From Variovorax boronicumulans (GTDB lineage Bacteria > Pseudomonadota > Gammaproteobacteria > Burkholderiales > Burkholderiaceae_C), in contig NZ_VEDO01000010.1 in NCBI RefSeq assembly GCF_007677875.1, positions 170,131-234,130 on the forward strand: a stretch of 64,000 nt of DNA. The letters run 5' to 3'. The notes below the pieces were generated by a model. It ran no database searches and was not told the origin of the DNA. It worked only from the letters and a program-made list of their open reading frames with translations. Positions within the stretch are counted from its first letter, which is position 1. Every line of letters begins with the position of its first letter. Positions 34,332-44,442 of the stretch are shown here, in pieces. The translations under genes were made by a program, and so were the position numbers.

Positions 34332-36433
34332 ACCATCAGCGGATCGACATCGATGGCCCAGCGCAGCACGCCCTCGATGCCGCCATCGCGCCGCGTGCCG
34401 TGCAACACCGCCTGCCAGGCCGCGAGAAACTGCTGCAGCGCGCTGCGCGACGCGCTCTCCACGAGCATTTGCGCGCGCTCCACATTGGCCACGCGCTGCA
34501 CCGCGGTCGGCACGGCCGGGTACACCAGCACCTGGTCGGCGCCCGGCAAGCCGGTGACCTGGCTGGCCGCCTGGGTCAGGAAAGCCTGGGCCGCCTGCTG
34601 TGTGCGCGCATCGGCGCGCACCAGGGCCTGGAAGCTGAATGGCGGCATGCCCGCCTGCATGCGTTCGGCCAGTTGGCCGTCCGCGAAAGCCGGGTAATCA
34701 TGCCGACGCAGTGCCGCGAACAGCGCGTGCTGCGGGTGGGCGGTCTGGATCCACATCTCGCTCGCCGCGCCCTGGCTGGCGTCGCGCCCGGCCCGGCCCG
34801 CGGCCTGCATCAACAGGGCGAACAGGCGCTCGGGTGCGCGGAAGTCGCTGGAGAACAGCGCACCGTCCGGATTGACGGCAGCCACCAGCGTGATGCGGCG
34901 AAAGTCGTGGCCCTTGGCGATCATCTGCGTGCCGACCAGCACATCGACCGCGCCGGCATGGACCTGGGCCAGCTGCTCCTCGAGCGCGCCCTTGTGGCGC
35001 GTGCTGTCGGCGTCGATGCGCAGCACCCGCACGCGCCGGTCCTCGCCCTCGGCACCGGGGCGCTCGATGCCCTCGAACAGATGTGCGAGATGTTCCTCGA
35101 GCCGCTCGGTGCCACGGCCCACGGGCGCCAGATCCACATCGCCGCATTCGGGGCAGGCGCGCGGCACGCGTTCGGCAAAGCCGCAGTGGTGGCAGCGCAG
35201 CGAGCGGTCGATCTTGTGGAACACGCGGTAGGCGCTGCAGTGCGGGCACAGGCTCTTCCAGTCGCAGCTGCCGCAGGCCAGCACCGGCGCGTAGCCGCGC
35301 CGGTTCAGAAGCAGCATGGCCTGCTCGCCCCGCGCGATGCGCGCGCCGATGGCGGCCAGCAGCTGCGGCGCGAGCTGGGCGTTGCGCGGCTGCTGGCCCA
35401 TGTCGATCAGGCGCACGGTCGGCAGCCGGCCGGCGCCGACGCGGCTCGGCATGGCCAGCCGCAGGTATTTGCCGCCTTCGACCGCCGGCCGGCTGTGGTG
35501 CCAGCTTTCCAGCGAGGGCGTGGCCGAGCCCAATAGCACGCGGCAGGGCTGGCCACCGTGTCGGCTCTCCAGCCGGCCACGGTAGACCGCCAGGTCGCGC
35601 GCCGAGTAGCGCGCACCTTCCTGCTGCTTGTAACTGGGGTCATGTTCCTCGTCCACGACGATCAGGCGCAACACCGGCAGGGAGGCGAACACCGCCATCC
35701 GCGTGCCCAGCACGATGCGGGCGCTGCCGGTGTGGGCCGCCAGCCAGCTGGCCAGGCGCTGCGCAGGCGTCATGCCGCTGTGCATGGACACCAGTGCCTG
35801 GCGGCCGAACGCCGGCGCGAAGCGGGCGATGAAGCGCTCTTCGAGCTGCGGCGTGAGGTTGATCTCGGGCACCATCACCAGCGCCTGGGCTTGCGGATCC
35901 GCTGCCAGCACCTCCTGCACGGCGCGCAGATAGACCTCGGTCTTGCCGCTGCCAGTGCTGCCGTAGAGCAGGAAGGGGCCGTCCGCCGACTGGATGCGTG
36001 CCAGCGCGTGGGCCTGTTCCGCGGTCGGCGCCGGCGCAGGCATGTCGGCCGCTTGCCCCGTCTCCGCCTGGCGCTTCTTGCGTCGAAGCCGGCGCTGCCA
36101 TTGCGCAGCGTCCAGTTCGCGCAGCTGCGGCGGCAGCGCGGCCAGCGCCACCTCGCCCAGCGCGCGCTGGTAATAGCCGGCGGCAAAGCCCACCAACTGG
36201 CGCCAGACGGCGCTCAGGGGCGGCATCCCCTCCAACACGGTGGTCACGGGTTTGAGCGCTGCACTGTCCGGCGGGGCTGCGGCCTCCCAGACCACGCCCA
36301 GGGTTTCGCGCCGGCCTAGAGGCACACGCACCAGGGTGCCCGGCGCCAAAGCCTGCTCACAGGTGTAGCTGAGTGGTCCCGCCAGCGCACTGTGCGCCGG
36401 CAGTTGCACGAGCACGGAAACGGTGAACGGCAT
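34328..36433 (-). CDS. priA: Primosomal replication-restart helicase PriA
   Basis: 701 residues, full length. The N-terminal 3'-DNA-binding domain has LVRVPLGRRETLGVVWE. Helicase motifs: Walker A GSTGSGKT (158-165), VVDEEHDPSYKQ, and VLLGSATPSLESW. Zinc-binding cysteines: CGSCDWKSLCPHC and CHHC...CPECG. Late motifs are VLVGTQMIAKGHDF and QAAGRAGR. It reloads the replisome at repaired forks. The ATG at 36433 lies 1 bp after the stop of a doubtful 71-codon ORF; a perfect DnaA box lies 96 bp upstream. Confidence 0.96.
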   Translation of the reverse strand: MPFTVSVLVQLPAHSALAGPLSYTCEQALAPGTLVRVPLGRRETLGVVWEAAAPPDSAALKPVTTVLEGMPPLSAVWRQLVGFAAGYYQRALGEVALAALPPQLRELDAAQWQRRLRRKKRQAETGQAADMPAPAPTAEQAHALARIQSADGPFLLYGSTGSGKTEVYLRAVQEVLAADPQAQALVMVPEINLTPQLEERFIARFAPAFGRQALVSMHSGMTPAQRLASWLAAHTGSARIVLGTRMAVFASLPVLRLIVVDEEHDPSYKQQEGARYSARDLAVYRGRLESRHGGQPCRVLLGSATPSLESWHHSRPAVEGGKYLRLAMPSRVGAGRLPTVRLIDMGQQPRNAQLAPQLLAAIGARIARGEQAMLLLNRRGYAPVLACGSCDWKSLCPHCSAYRVFHKIDRSLRCHHCGFAERVPRACPECGDVDLAPVGRGTERLEEHLAHLFEGIERPGAEGEDRRVRVLRIDADSTRHKGALEEQLAQVHAGAVDVLVGTQMIAKGHDFRRITLVAAVNPDGALFSSDFRAPERLFALLMQAAGRAGRDASQGAASEMWIQTAHPQHALFAALRRHDYPAFADGQLAERMQAGMPPFSFQALVRADARTQQAAQAFLTQAASQVTGLPGADQVLVYPAVPTAVQRVANVERAQMLVESASRSALQQFLAAWQAVLHGTRRDGGIEGVLRWAIDVDPLMV

Positions 36434-36434
36434 G

Positions 36435-36650
36435 CTAGGCGCCCACTAGCGTGGTTTGTTGATGTGAACTCAAGGTTATGCCCTTAAGTTGTTGATTCCG
36501 AACTGGTTTAAAGCTCATCCACCAAGCCTGTGGATAACTTTGTTGATAGCAGGCCCGCAGCTTTCGCAAGTCCTTGCCACGCAAGGCACGCCGGTTCACT
36601 GCCTGCAAATCGGGCAAATCCGTAAATCCTTTGAAATCAATGACTTGCAA
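36435..36650 (-). CDS. Doubtful 71-codon ORF abutting priA
   Basis: The reading frame MQVIDFKGFTDLPDLQAVNR, then RALRGKDLRKLRACYQQSYP, then QAWWMSFKP ends 1 bp before the priA ATG. The text looks protein-like (acidic start, basic middle), but GC at third codon positions is roughly half, unlike neighbouring genes. It overlaps the DnaA box and repeats. Possibly a small foreign gene, a leader for priA, or chance. Confidence 0.25.
   Translation of the reverse strand: MQVIDFKGFTDLPDLQAVNRRALRGKDLRKLRACYQQSYPQAWWMSFKPVRNQQLKGITLSSHQQTTLVGA
36529..36537 (-). promoter_or_regulatory. Perfect DnaA box upstream of priA
   Basis: TTATCCACA on the minus strand matches the strict DnaA consensus, 92-100 bp before the priA start. 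A single box beside AT-rich DNA suggests DnaA-linked control of priA or a titration site rather than an origin. Confidence 0.5.
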
Positions 36651-36785
36651 TGCGCTCCGCTGGCGCGATCGTGGGCGCTCGACCCGGCAAGCTTGCTCTT
36701 ACCGCTTCCCCTTTTTTGTGCATAAGTGGGTCGGCCTCCAACTCCTTGGCAGCCGGCCCCGTGTATGCAAGAGGCGCCGGATGTG

Positions 36786-37871
36786 TCAACGGCGCAGCGC
36801 GCGCGAGTGGCTGTGGACCGCTTCCACCAGGGCCGAGACATGCTCTGGCGGCGTGTGCTGGCTGATGCCGTGGCCCAGGTTGAAGATCTGCGTCGGCCCA
36901 TGTCCCTCTCCCCGGTGCGGCGCGCCGAAGCTGTCCAGCACGCGGCGCGCTTCGGCGGCTACCGCGTCCGGCGGTGCGAACAGCGCGTTGGGATCGAGGT
37001 TGCCCTGCAGCGCCTTGCGGTCGCCGACACGCGCACGCGCCTGGCCGAGGTTGACGGTCCAGTCCAGGCCCAGCACCTCGCAATCGAGTTCGGCCATCTG
37101 GTCCAGCCAGACGCCTCCGCCCTTGGTGAAGACGATGCGCGGGATGATTTGGCCGTCGTGCGTGGTCTTGAGCCGGCGCAATACCTGCTGCGTGTAGGCC
37201 AGGCTGAACTGCTGGAACGCACCGTCGGCCAGCACGCCGCCCCAGCTGTCGAACAGCATCACGGCCTGGGCGCCGGCCTCGATCTGGGCGTTCAGGTAGC
37301 CGGCCACGGCATCGGCGTTGACCTGCAGCATGCGGTGCATGAGGTCGGGCCGGCCGTACAGCATGCTCTTGACCAGGCGGTAGTCGTCCGAGCCGTGGCC
37401 TTCCACCATGTAGCAGGCCAGCGTCCAGGGGCTGCCCGAGAAGCCGATCAGCGGCACACGGCCGTTCAAGGCGCGGCGGATCGAGGTGACCGCGTCGAAC
37501 ACATAGCGCAGCTTGTCCAGGTCCGGCACCGCAAGCTTGGCGACGGCGGCCTCGTCGCGCACCGGCGTCGCGAAGCGCGGGCCTTCGCCGAGTGCGAACG
37601 ACAGGCCCAGGCCCATGGCGTCCGGCACCGTCAGGATGTCGCTGAACAGGATGGCGGCGTCCAGCGGATACCGGGCCAAAGGTTGCAGCGTGACCTCGGT
37701 CGCGTAGTCGGGGTTGGTCGCCAGCCCCATGAAGCTGCCGGCCTTGGCGCGCGTGGCGCGGTACTCGGGCAGGTAGCGGCCGGCCTGGCGCATGAGCCAG
37801 ATCGGCGTGTGTTCGGTGGCCTGGCGCAAGCAGGCGCGCAGGAACGTATCGTTCTGGAGCGGGGCAAACAT
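36786..37871 (-). CDS. hemE: Uroporphyrinogen decarboxylase
   Basis: 361 residues, full length. N-terminal [20 protein letters not shown] is the signature; conserved aspartate in [17 protein letters not shown]-terminal [15 protein letters not shown]. It converts uroporphyrinogen III to coproporphyrinogen III in haem synthesis, in the cytoplasm. It follows the lipoprotein gene by 33 bp at the end of a long leftward gene run. Confidence 0.98.
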   Translation of the reverse strand: MFAPLQNDTFLRACLRQATEHTPIWLMRQAGRYLPEYRATRAKAGSFMGLATNPDYATEVTLQPLARYPLDAAILFSDILTVPDAMGLGLSFALGEGPRFATPVRDEAAVAKLAVPDLDKLRYVFDAVTSIRRALNGRVPLIGFSGSPWTLACYMVEGHGSDDYRLVKSMLYGRPDLMHRMLQVNADAVAGYLNAQIEAGAQAVMLFDSWGGVLADGAFQQFSLAYTQQVLRRLKTTHDGQIIPRIVFTKGGGVWLDQMAELDCEVLGLDWTVNLGQARARVGDRKALQGNLDPNALFAPPDAVAAEARRVLDSFGAPHRGEGHGPTQIFNLGHGISQHTPPEHVSALVEAVHSHSRALRR

Positions 37872-37904
37872 GGGGCGGGATTGTCGCCCACGGCCCTGCG
37901 GGCC

Positions 37905-38624
37905 TCAGCGCACAGGCAGGAACTGGAAGAACTGGCCCCCCAGCAGGCTTTGCACGTAACCGATGGCGGCGCGCCGCAGCTTCTCGGTCAGGTAGGCCGC
38001 CAGCAGGTCGAGCCGGCCGATGATCTTGCCGAACTCGCGCTCGAAGCTCAGGTTGCGCTCGTTGGCGTTGATCTCGTCGGCCAGCAGCAGTGGCTGGCCC
38101 GCGCTGTTGCGGCGCTGGGCCAGCAGCCAGGCGGCGGCCTCGACGTTGCGCGCCGCGTTGTGCAGCAGCTGCGGCTCCAGACTGTCGAGCAGGTTGAAGC
38201 TGGTCTTGCCGCCGTGGGCCGTGATCAGCATGTCGGCCGTGGCATAGACAAAGGCGTTCACGCGGTCGCCCACGAACTCGGGCTGCAGCGCCAGCGCCAT
38301 GGCGGCGATGTCGCGCCGGCCCTGCAGCGAGGCCGGGAGCTGGGCCATGCGGATGGCCGCCGCCAGGTGGTCGAGCGCGGCCTCGCGGCTGGCCTGGCCG
38401 GCGCGGCGCCATTCGGCCGGGTTGCGCCGGTACAGCTTGTCGGCCAGCAGCATGAGGCTGGCCAGGTTGTCGCGCATGGCCAGCGTGGCCATGCGGTTGG
38501 TGTCCGACTGCACGGCTTCGCCGGCCGAGGCCGGCTCGCCGCGCGCGCTGCCGCGGGTCTGCGGCGGGCTGGTGCAGGCCGCGGCGCTCAGCGGCAGCGC
38601 CAACAGCAGCAGGCGGCGTTGCAT
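37905..38624 (-). CDS. Conserved lipoprotein of unknown function
   Basis: 239 residues. Lipobox SAAAC17 after a short hydrophobic signal. The mature protein is helical, with SDTNRMATLAMRDNLASLML, LYRRNPAEWRRAG, and the C-terminal IGYVQSLLGGQFFQFLPVR. I do not recognise a characterised family. It begins 2 bp after the thiL stop and so is cotranslated with it. An envelope function beside haem and thiamine genes is unexplained. Confidence 0.75.
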   Translation of the reverse strand: MQRRLLLLALPLSAAACTSPPQTRGSARGEPASAGEAVQSDTNRMATLAMRDNLASLMLLADKLYRRNPAEWRRAGQASREAALDHLAAAIRMAQLPASLQGRRDIAAMALALQPEFVGDRVNAFVYATADMLITAHGGKTSFNLLDSLEPQLLHNAARNVEAAAWLLAQRRNSAGQPLLLADEINANERNLSFEREFGKIIGRLDLLAAYLTEKLRRAAIGYVQSLLGGQFFQFLPVR

Positions 38625-38626
38625 GA

Positions 38627-39583
38627 TCAGCCGAAGTGGTCGAAAGAGCCGAAGCGCTGGTCCAGCGGCTGGCCCTGGGCATCGACCACCTGCACGCCGG
38701 GCGCGGCCGTGGTGCTGCCGATGCGCGTGACCTGCACCTGGGCGTGGGCCACCGCGCCCTTGACCCGGCCGCGCGCCGAAGGCGGCGCCGTGAACACGAG
38801 TTCGTAGTCGTCGCCGCCGGCCAGCGCGAAGTCCAGGCGCTGGGCCGGCGAGAGCGGAGCGTCGACGCAAGCCATCAGGCCCAGCGCGGCCGCTGCCTCG
38901 ATGCGCGCGCCCACGCTGGACGCCTTGAGCACATGGCTCAGATCGCCGAGCAGGCCGTCGCTGACGTCCACGGCCGCCGTGGCCACGCCGCGCAGGGCCA
39001 GGCCCAGCGCCACGCGCGGCGTGGGCTGCTCCATGCGCGCGCGCGCCTGAGTGAACACCTCCTGCGGCATGGCCAGGCTGCCACGGAACACCTCGAGTGC
39101 CAGCCGTGCATCGCCGACCGTGCCGCTCACGTAGATGTCGTCGCCGGCCTGCGCGCCCGAACGCAGCAGGGCCTGGCCACGTGGCACCTCGCCGAACACC
39201 GTGATGCAGATGTTGAGCGGGCCGCGCGTGGTGTCGCCGCCCACGAGTTCGCAGCCGTGCGCATCGGCCAGCGCGAGCAGGCCTTGCGAGAACGGCTCCA
39301 GCCAGGCCGCGTCGTCCGCGGGCAGGGCCAGTGCCAGCGTGAAGGCCAGCGGCTTGGCCCCGCAGGCCGCCAGGTCCGACAGGTTCACGGCCAGCGCCTT
39401 GTGGCCCAGCGCGCGCGGGTCCACCGTGGACAGGAAATGCCGGCCCTCGACCAGCATGTCGCTGGAGACGGCCAGTTGCATGCCGGGGGCGGGCTGCAGC
39501 AGCGCGCAGTCGTCGCCCACGCCCAATGCCGCGCGCTGGACGGGACGCTTGAAGAAGCGCTCGATGAGATCGAATTCGCCCAT
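38627..39583 (-). CDS. thiL: Thiamine-monophosphate kinase
   Basis: 318 residues. Motifs: VGDDCALLQPAPGMQLAVSS with the metal-binding aspartates, NLSDLAACGAKPLAFTLALA, VGGDTTRGP, DVSDGLLGDLSH, and GGDDYELVFTAP. It phosphorylates thiamine monophosphate to the pyrophosphate. It starts 1 bp after the ybdK stop; no TPP riboswitch is visible. Confidence 0.96.
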   Translation of the reverse strand: MGEFDLIERFFKRPVQRAALGVGDDCALLQPAPGMQLAVSSDMLVEGRHFLSTVDPRALGHKALAVNLSDLAACGAKPLAFTLALALPADDAAWLEPFSQGLLALADAHGCELVGGDTTRGPLNICITVFGEVPRGQALLRSGAQAGDDIYVSGTVGDARLALEVFRGSLAMPQEVFTQARARMEQPTPRVALGLALRGVATAAVDVSDGLLGDLSHVLKASSVGARIEAAAALGLMACVDAPLSPAQRLDFALAGGDDYELVFTAPPSARGRVKGAVAHAQVQVTRIGSTTAAPGVQVVDAQGQPLDQRFGSFDHFG

Positions 39584-39584
39584 G

Positions 39585-40712
39585 TCAGCTTGCCCGAAAG
39601 CGCTCGGCTGCCTGGCGCACGACTTCGGCCAGCAAGCGCTCCTGGCCCTGCCGCTCGCGCAGCCAGCGCGCATCGTTGCGGCTGGCCTGCACGTCGGCAC
39701 GCAGCAGCGCCAGGCCGTTCTCGGCGCCGAGCTCGCGCGCATGCGGCGCGATGCGGTCCATCGTGGCGAGGATGTGCTCGCGCAGCGCCATGTGCTCGCC
39801 CGTGGCTGGATCCACGTACACCGCGTCCAGCCCGAAGCGGCAGGCCTGGAAGCGGTTGTAGGTATAGACCAGGTAGTCGTCGTCCGTCGGCACGAAGGGC
39901 TTGTCGTGCATGCACCAGGCCGCCAGGCTCTGCACGTAGGCGGCCAGCGCGGCGGCGCGCTGCACGGTCAGCGGCGTGTCGAACACGCGGATCTCGATCG
40001 TGCCGTACTCCGGCTTGGGCCGGATGTCCCAGTAGAAGTCCTTCATGCTCTTGACCACGCCCGTGCGCGTCATCTTGCTGAAGTAGTCCTCGAAGGCGTC
40101 CCAGGTCAGCGCAAAGGGTGCGCGGCCCGACAACGGGAACGCGAACACCGAGTTCAGCCGCGCCGAGTCGAAGGCCGTGTCCTGCCCCTGCACATAGGGC
40201 GAGGAGGCCGACAGCGCGATGCAGTGCGGGATGTAGCGCGACATCTGGTGCAGCGTGACGAGCGCGGTGTCGGCGTCGGGGCAGCCGATGTGCACGTGCT
40301 GGCCGAAGATCGTGAACTGCTTGGACAGATAGCCGTACAGCGCCGAGAGCTCGCGAAAGCGCGGTTTGTCGTAGATGCGCTGCTGGTGCCATTGCTGGAA
40401 GGCGTGCGTGCCGCCGCCCAGGATCGCGATGTTGAGCTTGTCGGCGCAGGCCACCAGCGCGTCGCGCAGCTGCGTGAGCTCGTCCAGCGCCTGGCCGGCG
40501 CTGTTGCACACGCCGGTGGAGATCTCGATCATGCTGGAGGTCATCTCCGGCACCACCGAGCCGGGCAGCTTGCGCCCGGCCATCAGGCGCAGCATGTCCT
40601 CGGCATAGGGCGCGAGGTCGTAGTTGTGCGTGTTGACGAGCTGCAGTTCCAGTTCCACGCCCAGCGACAAAGCGGCAGATTTGCCGAAGGGTTCCAGCCC
40701 GATGGCGCTCAT
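39585..40712 (-). CDS. ybdK: YbdK-family glutamate--cysteine-ligase-like carboxylate-amine ligase (GCS2)
   Basis: 375 residues. GCS2 motifs: [11 protein letters not shown] (glutamate metal ligands), [22 protein letters not shown], and [13 protein letters not shown]. Known YbdK has weak gamma-glutamylcysteine synthetase activity; the true product is uncertain. The ATG overlaps the antiporter stop by 4 bp (ATGA). Confidence 0.9.
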   Translation of the reverse strand: MSAIGLEPFGKSAALSLGVELELQLVNTHNYDLAPYAEDMLRLMAGRKLPGSVVPEMTSSMIEISTGVCNSAGQALDELTQLRDALVACADKLNIAILGGGTHAFQQWHQQRIYDKPRFRELSALYGYLSKQFTIFGQHVHIGCPDADTALVTLHQMSRYIPHCIALSASSPYVQGQDTAFDSARLNSVFAFPLSGRAPFALTWDAFEDYFSKMTRTGVVKSMKDFYWDIRPKPEYGTIEIRVFDTPLTVQRAAALAAYVQSLAAWCMHDKPFVPTDDDYLVYTYNRFQACRFGLDAVYVDPATGEHMALREHILATMDRIAPHARELGAENGLALLRADVQASRNDARWLRERQGQERLLAEVVRQAAERFRAS

Positions 40713-41962
40713 TCCAATGCTCCCCGGCCGCTGTCGCCGGCCTCGCGTGCGTGGTCGCGGCCGCTCTCGCCGGCGCGCCGCAGCGCCACCGTGGCGATCA
40801 CGGCGCCGACCACTTCCATCATGAGAATGCAGGGCAGGGCCACGCCTGTGATGGTCGCGCCATGCGTCTTGGAGGCCAGCGCGAACTGCGAAGCCAGCAG
40901 CAGCGCCACCGAGGACATGGGCGACATCGCGCAGCCCGCCCACAGCGCCTGCGACAGCCGCAGGCCGCTGCCGGGGCTGGCGACCACCGTGCCCAGCACC
41001 TTGGCCAGCAGCCGCACGGCCACCACGCCCAGCACCAGGGCCGCGCCGGCCGCGCTCCAGACCGTGCCGGCCGCCACCGTGGAGACCAGCACGAACATCA
41101 GCATGGTCAGCATCGAGGCGGCCGTGCCGAGCTGGCGCGGCCAGATCCAGGGCCGCGGGTTGACCTGCTTGAGCAAGAGGCCCGCCAGCAGTGCCGACAG
41201 CGCGGCCGAGCCGCCCACCAGCGTGGCCAGCGCGGTGCTGGCCGCGATCAGCGCGAGCAGCAGCATGGAGGTGTTCTCGCTGGTCGGGCTCATCACGCGC
41301 AGCGCCGCGCGCATGGCCAGGCCCAGCAGCGCGGCCACGGCCAGCGACAGGCCCAGCAGCTTGAACAGCGGCGCGATGGTTTCCAGCACGCCGGTGTTCT
41401 CGCCGGCTTCGATCAGGCCGGCCAGCGCGCTGCCGATGGTCAGCGCGTACAGCGTGGACAGCGTGGACAGCGCGATCGCGCGCTCGGTCACCGGCCCGGC
41501 CGCATGCGTGTCCATGACCACGCGCGTGAGCACGGCGGGTGAGGCCACCACGGCCACGATGGCCAGGGCCTGCGCGGCGATGGGCGCGATGTCGAACTGG
41601 CGCAGCAGCCAGTACACGGCGACGAAGCTCAGCACCGACTCGAGCAGCGACTGCACCAGCACCATGGGGTTGTGCTGGAACCAGCGCAGCGAGATGCGCG
41701 CGCCGGCCTCGAAGAGCACCACGGCGATCGCGATCTGCAGCAGGAACAACGCATTGCCGGTCAGCGGCCAGGCCGCGTCGGCAAAACCGAAGAAGCCGGC
41801 GATGGCCCCGACCACCGAGTAGCCCGCCACCTTGGGCAGGCCACTGTGGCGCTGCACCAGGTAGCCGGCCGCGGCCGCGCAGGCCAGCACCAGAGACCAG
41901 GCCAGCGTGGGCAGGCTGGCGCTGGCCCCGTCAGCGTTCCAGAAGGTCAGCAGATCCTGCAT
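40709..41962 (-). CDS. CPA2-type cation:proton antiporter membrane domain
   Basis: 417 residues, about 11-13 membrane helices. [20 protein letters not shown] near the start and [20 protein letters not shown] are KefB/C- and NhaS-like antiporter features. There is no C-terminal RCK/TrkA nucleotide-binding domain, so it is shorter than KefB/C. Probably K+ or Na+/H+ exchange in the inner membrane. Its 5' end overlaps the upstream PF10136 gene by 32 bp. Confidence 0.82.
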   Translation of the reverse strand: MQDLLTFWNADGASASLPTLAWSLVLACAAAAGYLVQRHSGLPKVAGYSVVGAIAGFFGFADAAWPLTGNALFLLQIAIAVVLFEAGARISLRWFQHNPMVLVQSLLESVLSFVAVYWLLRQFDIAPIAAQALAIVAVVASPAVLTRVVMDTHAAGPVTERAIALSTLSTLYALTIGSALAGLIEAGENTGVLETIAPLFKLLGLSLAVAALLGLAMRAALRVMSPTSENTSMLLLALIAASTALATLVGGSAALSALLAGLLLKQVNPRPWIWPRQLGTAASMLTMLMFVLVSTVAAGTVWSAAGAALVLGVVAVRLLAKVLGTVVASPGSGLRLSQALWAGCAMSPMSSVALLLASQFALASKTHGATITGVALPCILMMEVVGAVIATVALRRAGESGRDHAREAGDSGRGALE

Positions 41963-43970
41963 CGGGTGGGGGTCTCCTTGAAGTGGCGTGGTCGGGAGTG
42001 TCCGTGGCGGCGGGCCGCAGCACGGGCAGGAAAAATTGCAGCGGCCGGCGCCGCAGCCGCGCGCGGATGGCGGCGTAGATGCGCGCGCGATCGACGCCGC
42101 TCACGTTGTGCGCGCGCGCCGCCACGCGGAACGCGAGGTAGAAACTCACGGCCACGTTGAGCATGCCGATCACCGGGATCGCGGCCACGCACCACCAGAA
42201 GGCTTCCATGCGCAGCACGGCCGGCCCGAGCGTGGCCGCCGCCGCGGCCAGCTGGCCCGACGACAGCGTGACGTGGCGCACATCCAGCGCCAGGCCGAAG
42301 AAGCCCAGGAAGGCCGGCACCAGGCCCAGCATGAAGCCCAGCGTGACGTTGGACGCCAGGCCCGAGATGTTCTCGCGCATGAAGCCCGCCCAGCGCGCCG
42401 CGCGGCCCGGGCCGAGCAAGCGCGTGATGCGCGGGTTGTAGCGCAGCGCCGAGTCCAGCCGGTGCAGCACGAACCAGTTCTCGGCCCAGCCGCCGACCAG
42501 GCTGGCGGCGAACAGCAGCACGCCCGTGAACGCCGCGAACAGTGCCGTGGGGCCACGCAGGTCCAGCGAGTGCAGGACGTACTGCGCGCCCTGGGCGTCG
42601 ATCATCGGATGGCCCAGCGTGTGCAGCATCAGCAGGCTGATGCCGAGCACGGCCGGCACCACCACCAGCACGTTGCCGAGCACGGCCGCCACCTGCGATC
42701 GGGTGAGGTGGGTGATCTCGTCGACGAAGCGGGTCACCGCGTCGCCCGTCAGGTCCTTGAGCTTGGCCGCCATGGCCGGCGCCGTCATGGCCGGCTGCTT
42801 GGTGGCCAGCGTGCAGTGCAGCAGCTGGATCAGCACGAAGCTCACGGCATAGGACAGGCCGGCCCAGAAACCGCCCCAGAAGGCCGACAGTCCCAGGGCC
42901 ATGATGCTGAACTTGAGCAGCACCGTGAAGCCGGTCAGGAAGCCGCCACCGGCGGCCTTGCGCAGCATCGTGAAGTAGGCCGGCACGTCGCGCGTGATGT
43001 AGTGCTCGCCGGTCTCGGCGCTGCGTTCGGCCACCTTGGCGGCCAGCAGCGAGGAGTTCGCCGCGACCAGGGCGCGCAAGCTCTTCTTGTCCTGCTCGGC
43101 CTGCGCCAGCCGTGCGATCAGGCGTGCGCCGCTGGCCAGCGGTTTGCCGCCCAGCAGCATGTCCAGCAGTTCGCGCACGCGCACGATGCGCTCGCGCAGC
43201 TGGCGCAGCCGGAACACCACGCCGACCGAGATGCCGTTTTCCTCCAGGTGCGCGTAGACGTCGTTCACGGCCTGGCGGCAGGCCTCCAGCCGCTCGCGCA
43301 GTTGCAGGGCGGCCGCGTCCACGGCCTCCTGCGAGGCGGTCTGGCGCACGGCCCGCGCCAGTTGGTCCACGTCGCTGACGAGGAAGTGGAAGGCGCGGTC
43401 GGCACGCGTCTTCTCGCCCATGCGCAGGCGCAGCTCGGGCGCGAAGCCGTTGGCCTGGATCTGGCCGGCGCAGTAGGTGATGGCGTCCAGCACGATGCTC
43501 TGCCAGGGCGGCGTGCGCGGGTCGTCGGGGTCGGACAGCTGCGCCGCCAGGCGCTGCAGCAGCGGCTCGTCGAGTGCGGCCAGCCAGGCGCCGTCGATGC
43601 GGCGCGGAAACGCCAGCGAGAACAGCGCCGAGGCGTCCACGGTTTCGGGCGTGCCGGGCAGCAGCTTGCGCCGCAGCCGTTCGTTGAACTCGCTGGCGAA
43701 GGCCGTGCGCGGCGCGAAGCCGTGGTCGCCCAGCAGCACCGAGAAGTCGACCGTCAGCACCATGGTGCGCCACCAGGCGCGCAGGCGCGGCAGCAGGTCG
43801 GGGCGGGCCTCCAGCGCTTCGACGAGGAATTGCACGCGGCTGACGGCGGCCGGTACGGACTTGCCGTCGCCGCGCACCCAGTCAAGCACCCGGATCAGCC
43901 AGATGTGGCGGTGGGCGAGCGGCGCCGACGGGTCCAGCGCATCGAGGATGCGGTTGATGTCTTGCGGCAT
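41931..43970 (-). CDS. PF10136-type ('site-specific recombinase Gcr') protein, apparently an integral membrane protein
   Basis: 679 residues. The N-terminal ~300 are soluble and helical ([40 protein letters not shown]). From about residue 320 several membrane helices follow, e.g. [38 protein letters not shown], and [20 protein letters not shown], with [19 protein letters not shown] between them. The family is annotated as a recombinase in databases, yet no tyrosine or serine recombinase catalytic set is visible and the topology argues for a membrane role. Confidence 0.8.
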   Translation of the reverse strand: MPQDINRILDALDPSAPLAHRHIWLIRVLDWVRGDGKSVPAAVSRVQFLVEALEARPDLLPRLRAWWRTMVLTVDFSVLLGDHGFAPRTAFASEFNERLRRKLLPGTPETVDASALFSLAFPRRIDGAWLAALDEPLLQRLAAQLSDPDDPRTPPWQSIVLDAITYCAGQIQANGFAPELRLRMGEKTRADRAFHFLVSDVDQLARAVRQTASQEAVDAAALQLRERLEACRQAVNDVYAHLEENGISVGVVFRLRQLRERIVRVRELLDMLLGGKPLASGARLIARLAQAEQDKKSLRALVAANSSLLAAKVAERSAETGEHYITRDVPAYFTMLRKAAGGGFLTGFTVLLKFSIMALGLSAFWGGFWAGLSYAVSFVLIQLLHCTLATKQPAMTAPAMAAKLKDLTGDAVTRFVDEITHLTRSQVAAVLGNVLVVVPAVLGISLLMLHTLGHPMIDAQGAQYVLHSLDLRGPTALFAAFTGVLLFAASLVGGWAENWFVLHRLDSALRYNPRITRLLGPGRAARWAGFMRENISGLASNVTLGFMLGLVPAFLGFFGLALDVRHVTLSSGQLAAAAATLGPAVLRMEAFWWCVAAIPVIGMLNVAVSFYLAFRVAARAHNVSGVDRARIYAAIRARLRRRPLQFFLPVLRPAATDTPDHATSRRPPPDAGSADLLER

Positions 43971-43980
43971 GGCAAGGGAG

Positions 43981-44376
43981 TCAATGCAGCACCCGTGCGC
44001 CGGCGCCGGTGCCCGTGTCGGCGTCGAGGATGAAGGCCGGGATCTCGACCTCGAAGCGCGTGCCGTCCTCGGCCACGCAGAAGTAGCTGCCGCGCATCGA
44101 ACCCGTGGGCGTGTGCAGCCGGCAGCCGCTCGTGTACTGGAAGTATTCGCCGGGCCGCAGCAGCGGCTGCTGGCCGACCACCCCCAGGCCCTTGACTTCC
44201 TCGGTGTGGCCGTGGCCGTCGGTAATGATCCAGTGGCGAGAGATGAGTTGCGCGGGTACGTCGCCGCGGTTGTGGACGGTGATCTGGTACGCGAAGCTGT
44301 AGACCGCCTGCTCGGGCGAGGACTGGTCCGGCAGGTAATGCGGCTGGGCCTCGGCCGTGAACTGGTACTTTGGCAT
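43981..44376 (-). CDS. apaG: ApaG (Co2+/Mg2+ efflux-associated) protein
   Basis: 131 residues, normal length, fibronectin-III-like fold. [59 protein letters not shown] and [12 protein letters not shown] are family signatures. The ATG at 44376 has AGGTAGGA 8 bp upstream; an ATG at 44385 is also in frame. Divergent from rpe, the usual arrangement in this group. Confidence 0.96.
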   Translation of the reverse strand: MPKYQFTAEAQPHYLPDQSSPEQAVYSFAYQITVHNRGDVPAQLISRHWIITDGHGHTEEVKGLGVVGQQPLLRPGEYFQYTSGCRLHTPTGSMRGSYFCVAEDGTRFEVEIPAFILDADTGTGAGARVLH

Positions 44377-44442
44377 GGCCGGCATCCTACCTGCCCGTCC
44401 GCGCCGGACGCGCAAAACCCGGCTCGGCGAAAATGCGCGGCC

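Larger units (their letters stand above)
36434..36785. other. 352-bp AT-richer region between hemE and priA
   Basis: Clearly lower GC than its surroundings. It contains a perfect DnaA box (36529-36537), three copies of TTGTTGAT (36456, 36489, 36540) and one doubtful 71-codon leftward ORF. It must hold the priA promoter. CTTTTTTGTGCATAAG near 36711-36726 may include the hemE terminator region, but no stem of note precedes it. Confidence 0.5.

Noticed and set aside
36489..36725. Plus-strand 79-codon frame between priA and hemE
   Set aside because: No ribosome-binding site, antisense to the priA promoter zone, and no protein-like pattern.
36434..36785. Replication origin at the DnaA box
   Set aside because: Only one consensus box, no clustered boxes or long AT-rich unwinding element, and no dnaA, dnaN or parAB nearby.
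38627..38660. TPP riboswitch for thiL
   Set aside because: thiL begins 1 bp after ybdK, leaving no leader, and no THI-box text such as CTGAGA was found upstream of the operon.
41931..43970. Mobile element or integron based on the 'recombinase' name
   Set aside because: No attachment repeats, no tRNA junction, no transposase; the gene is locked in a housekeeping operon with matching composition.
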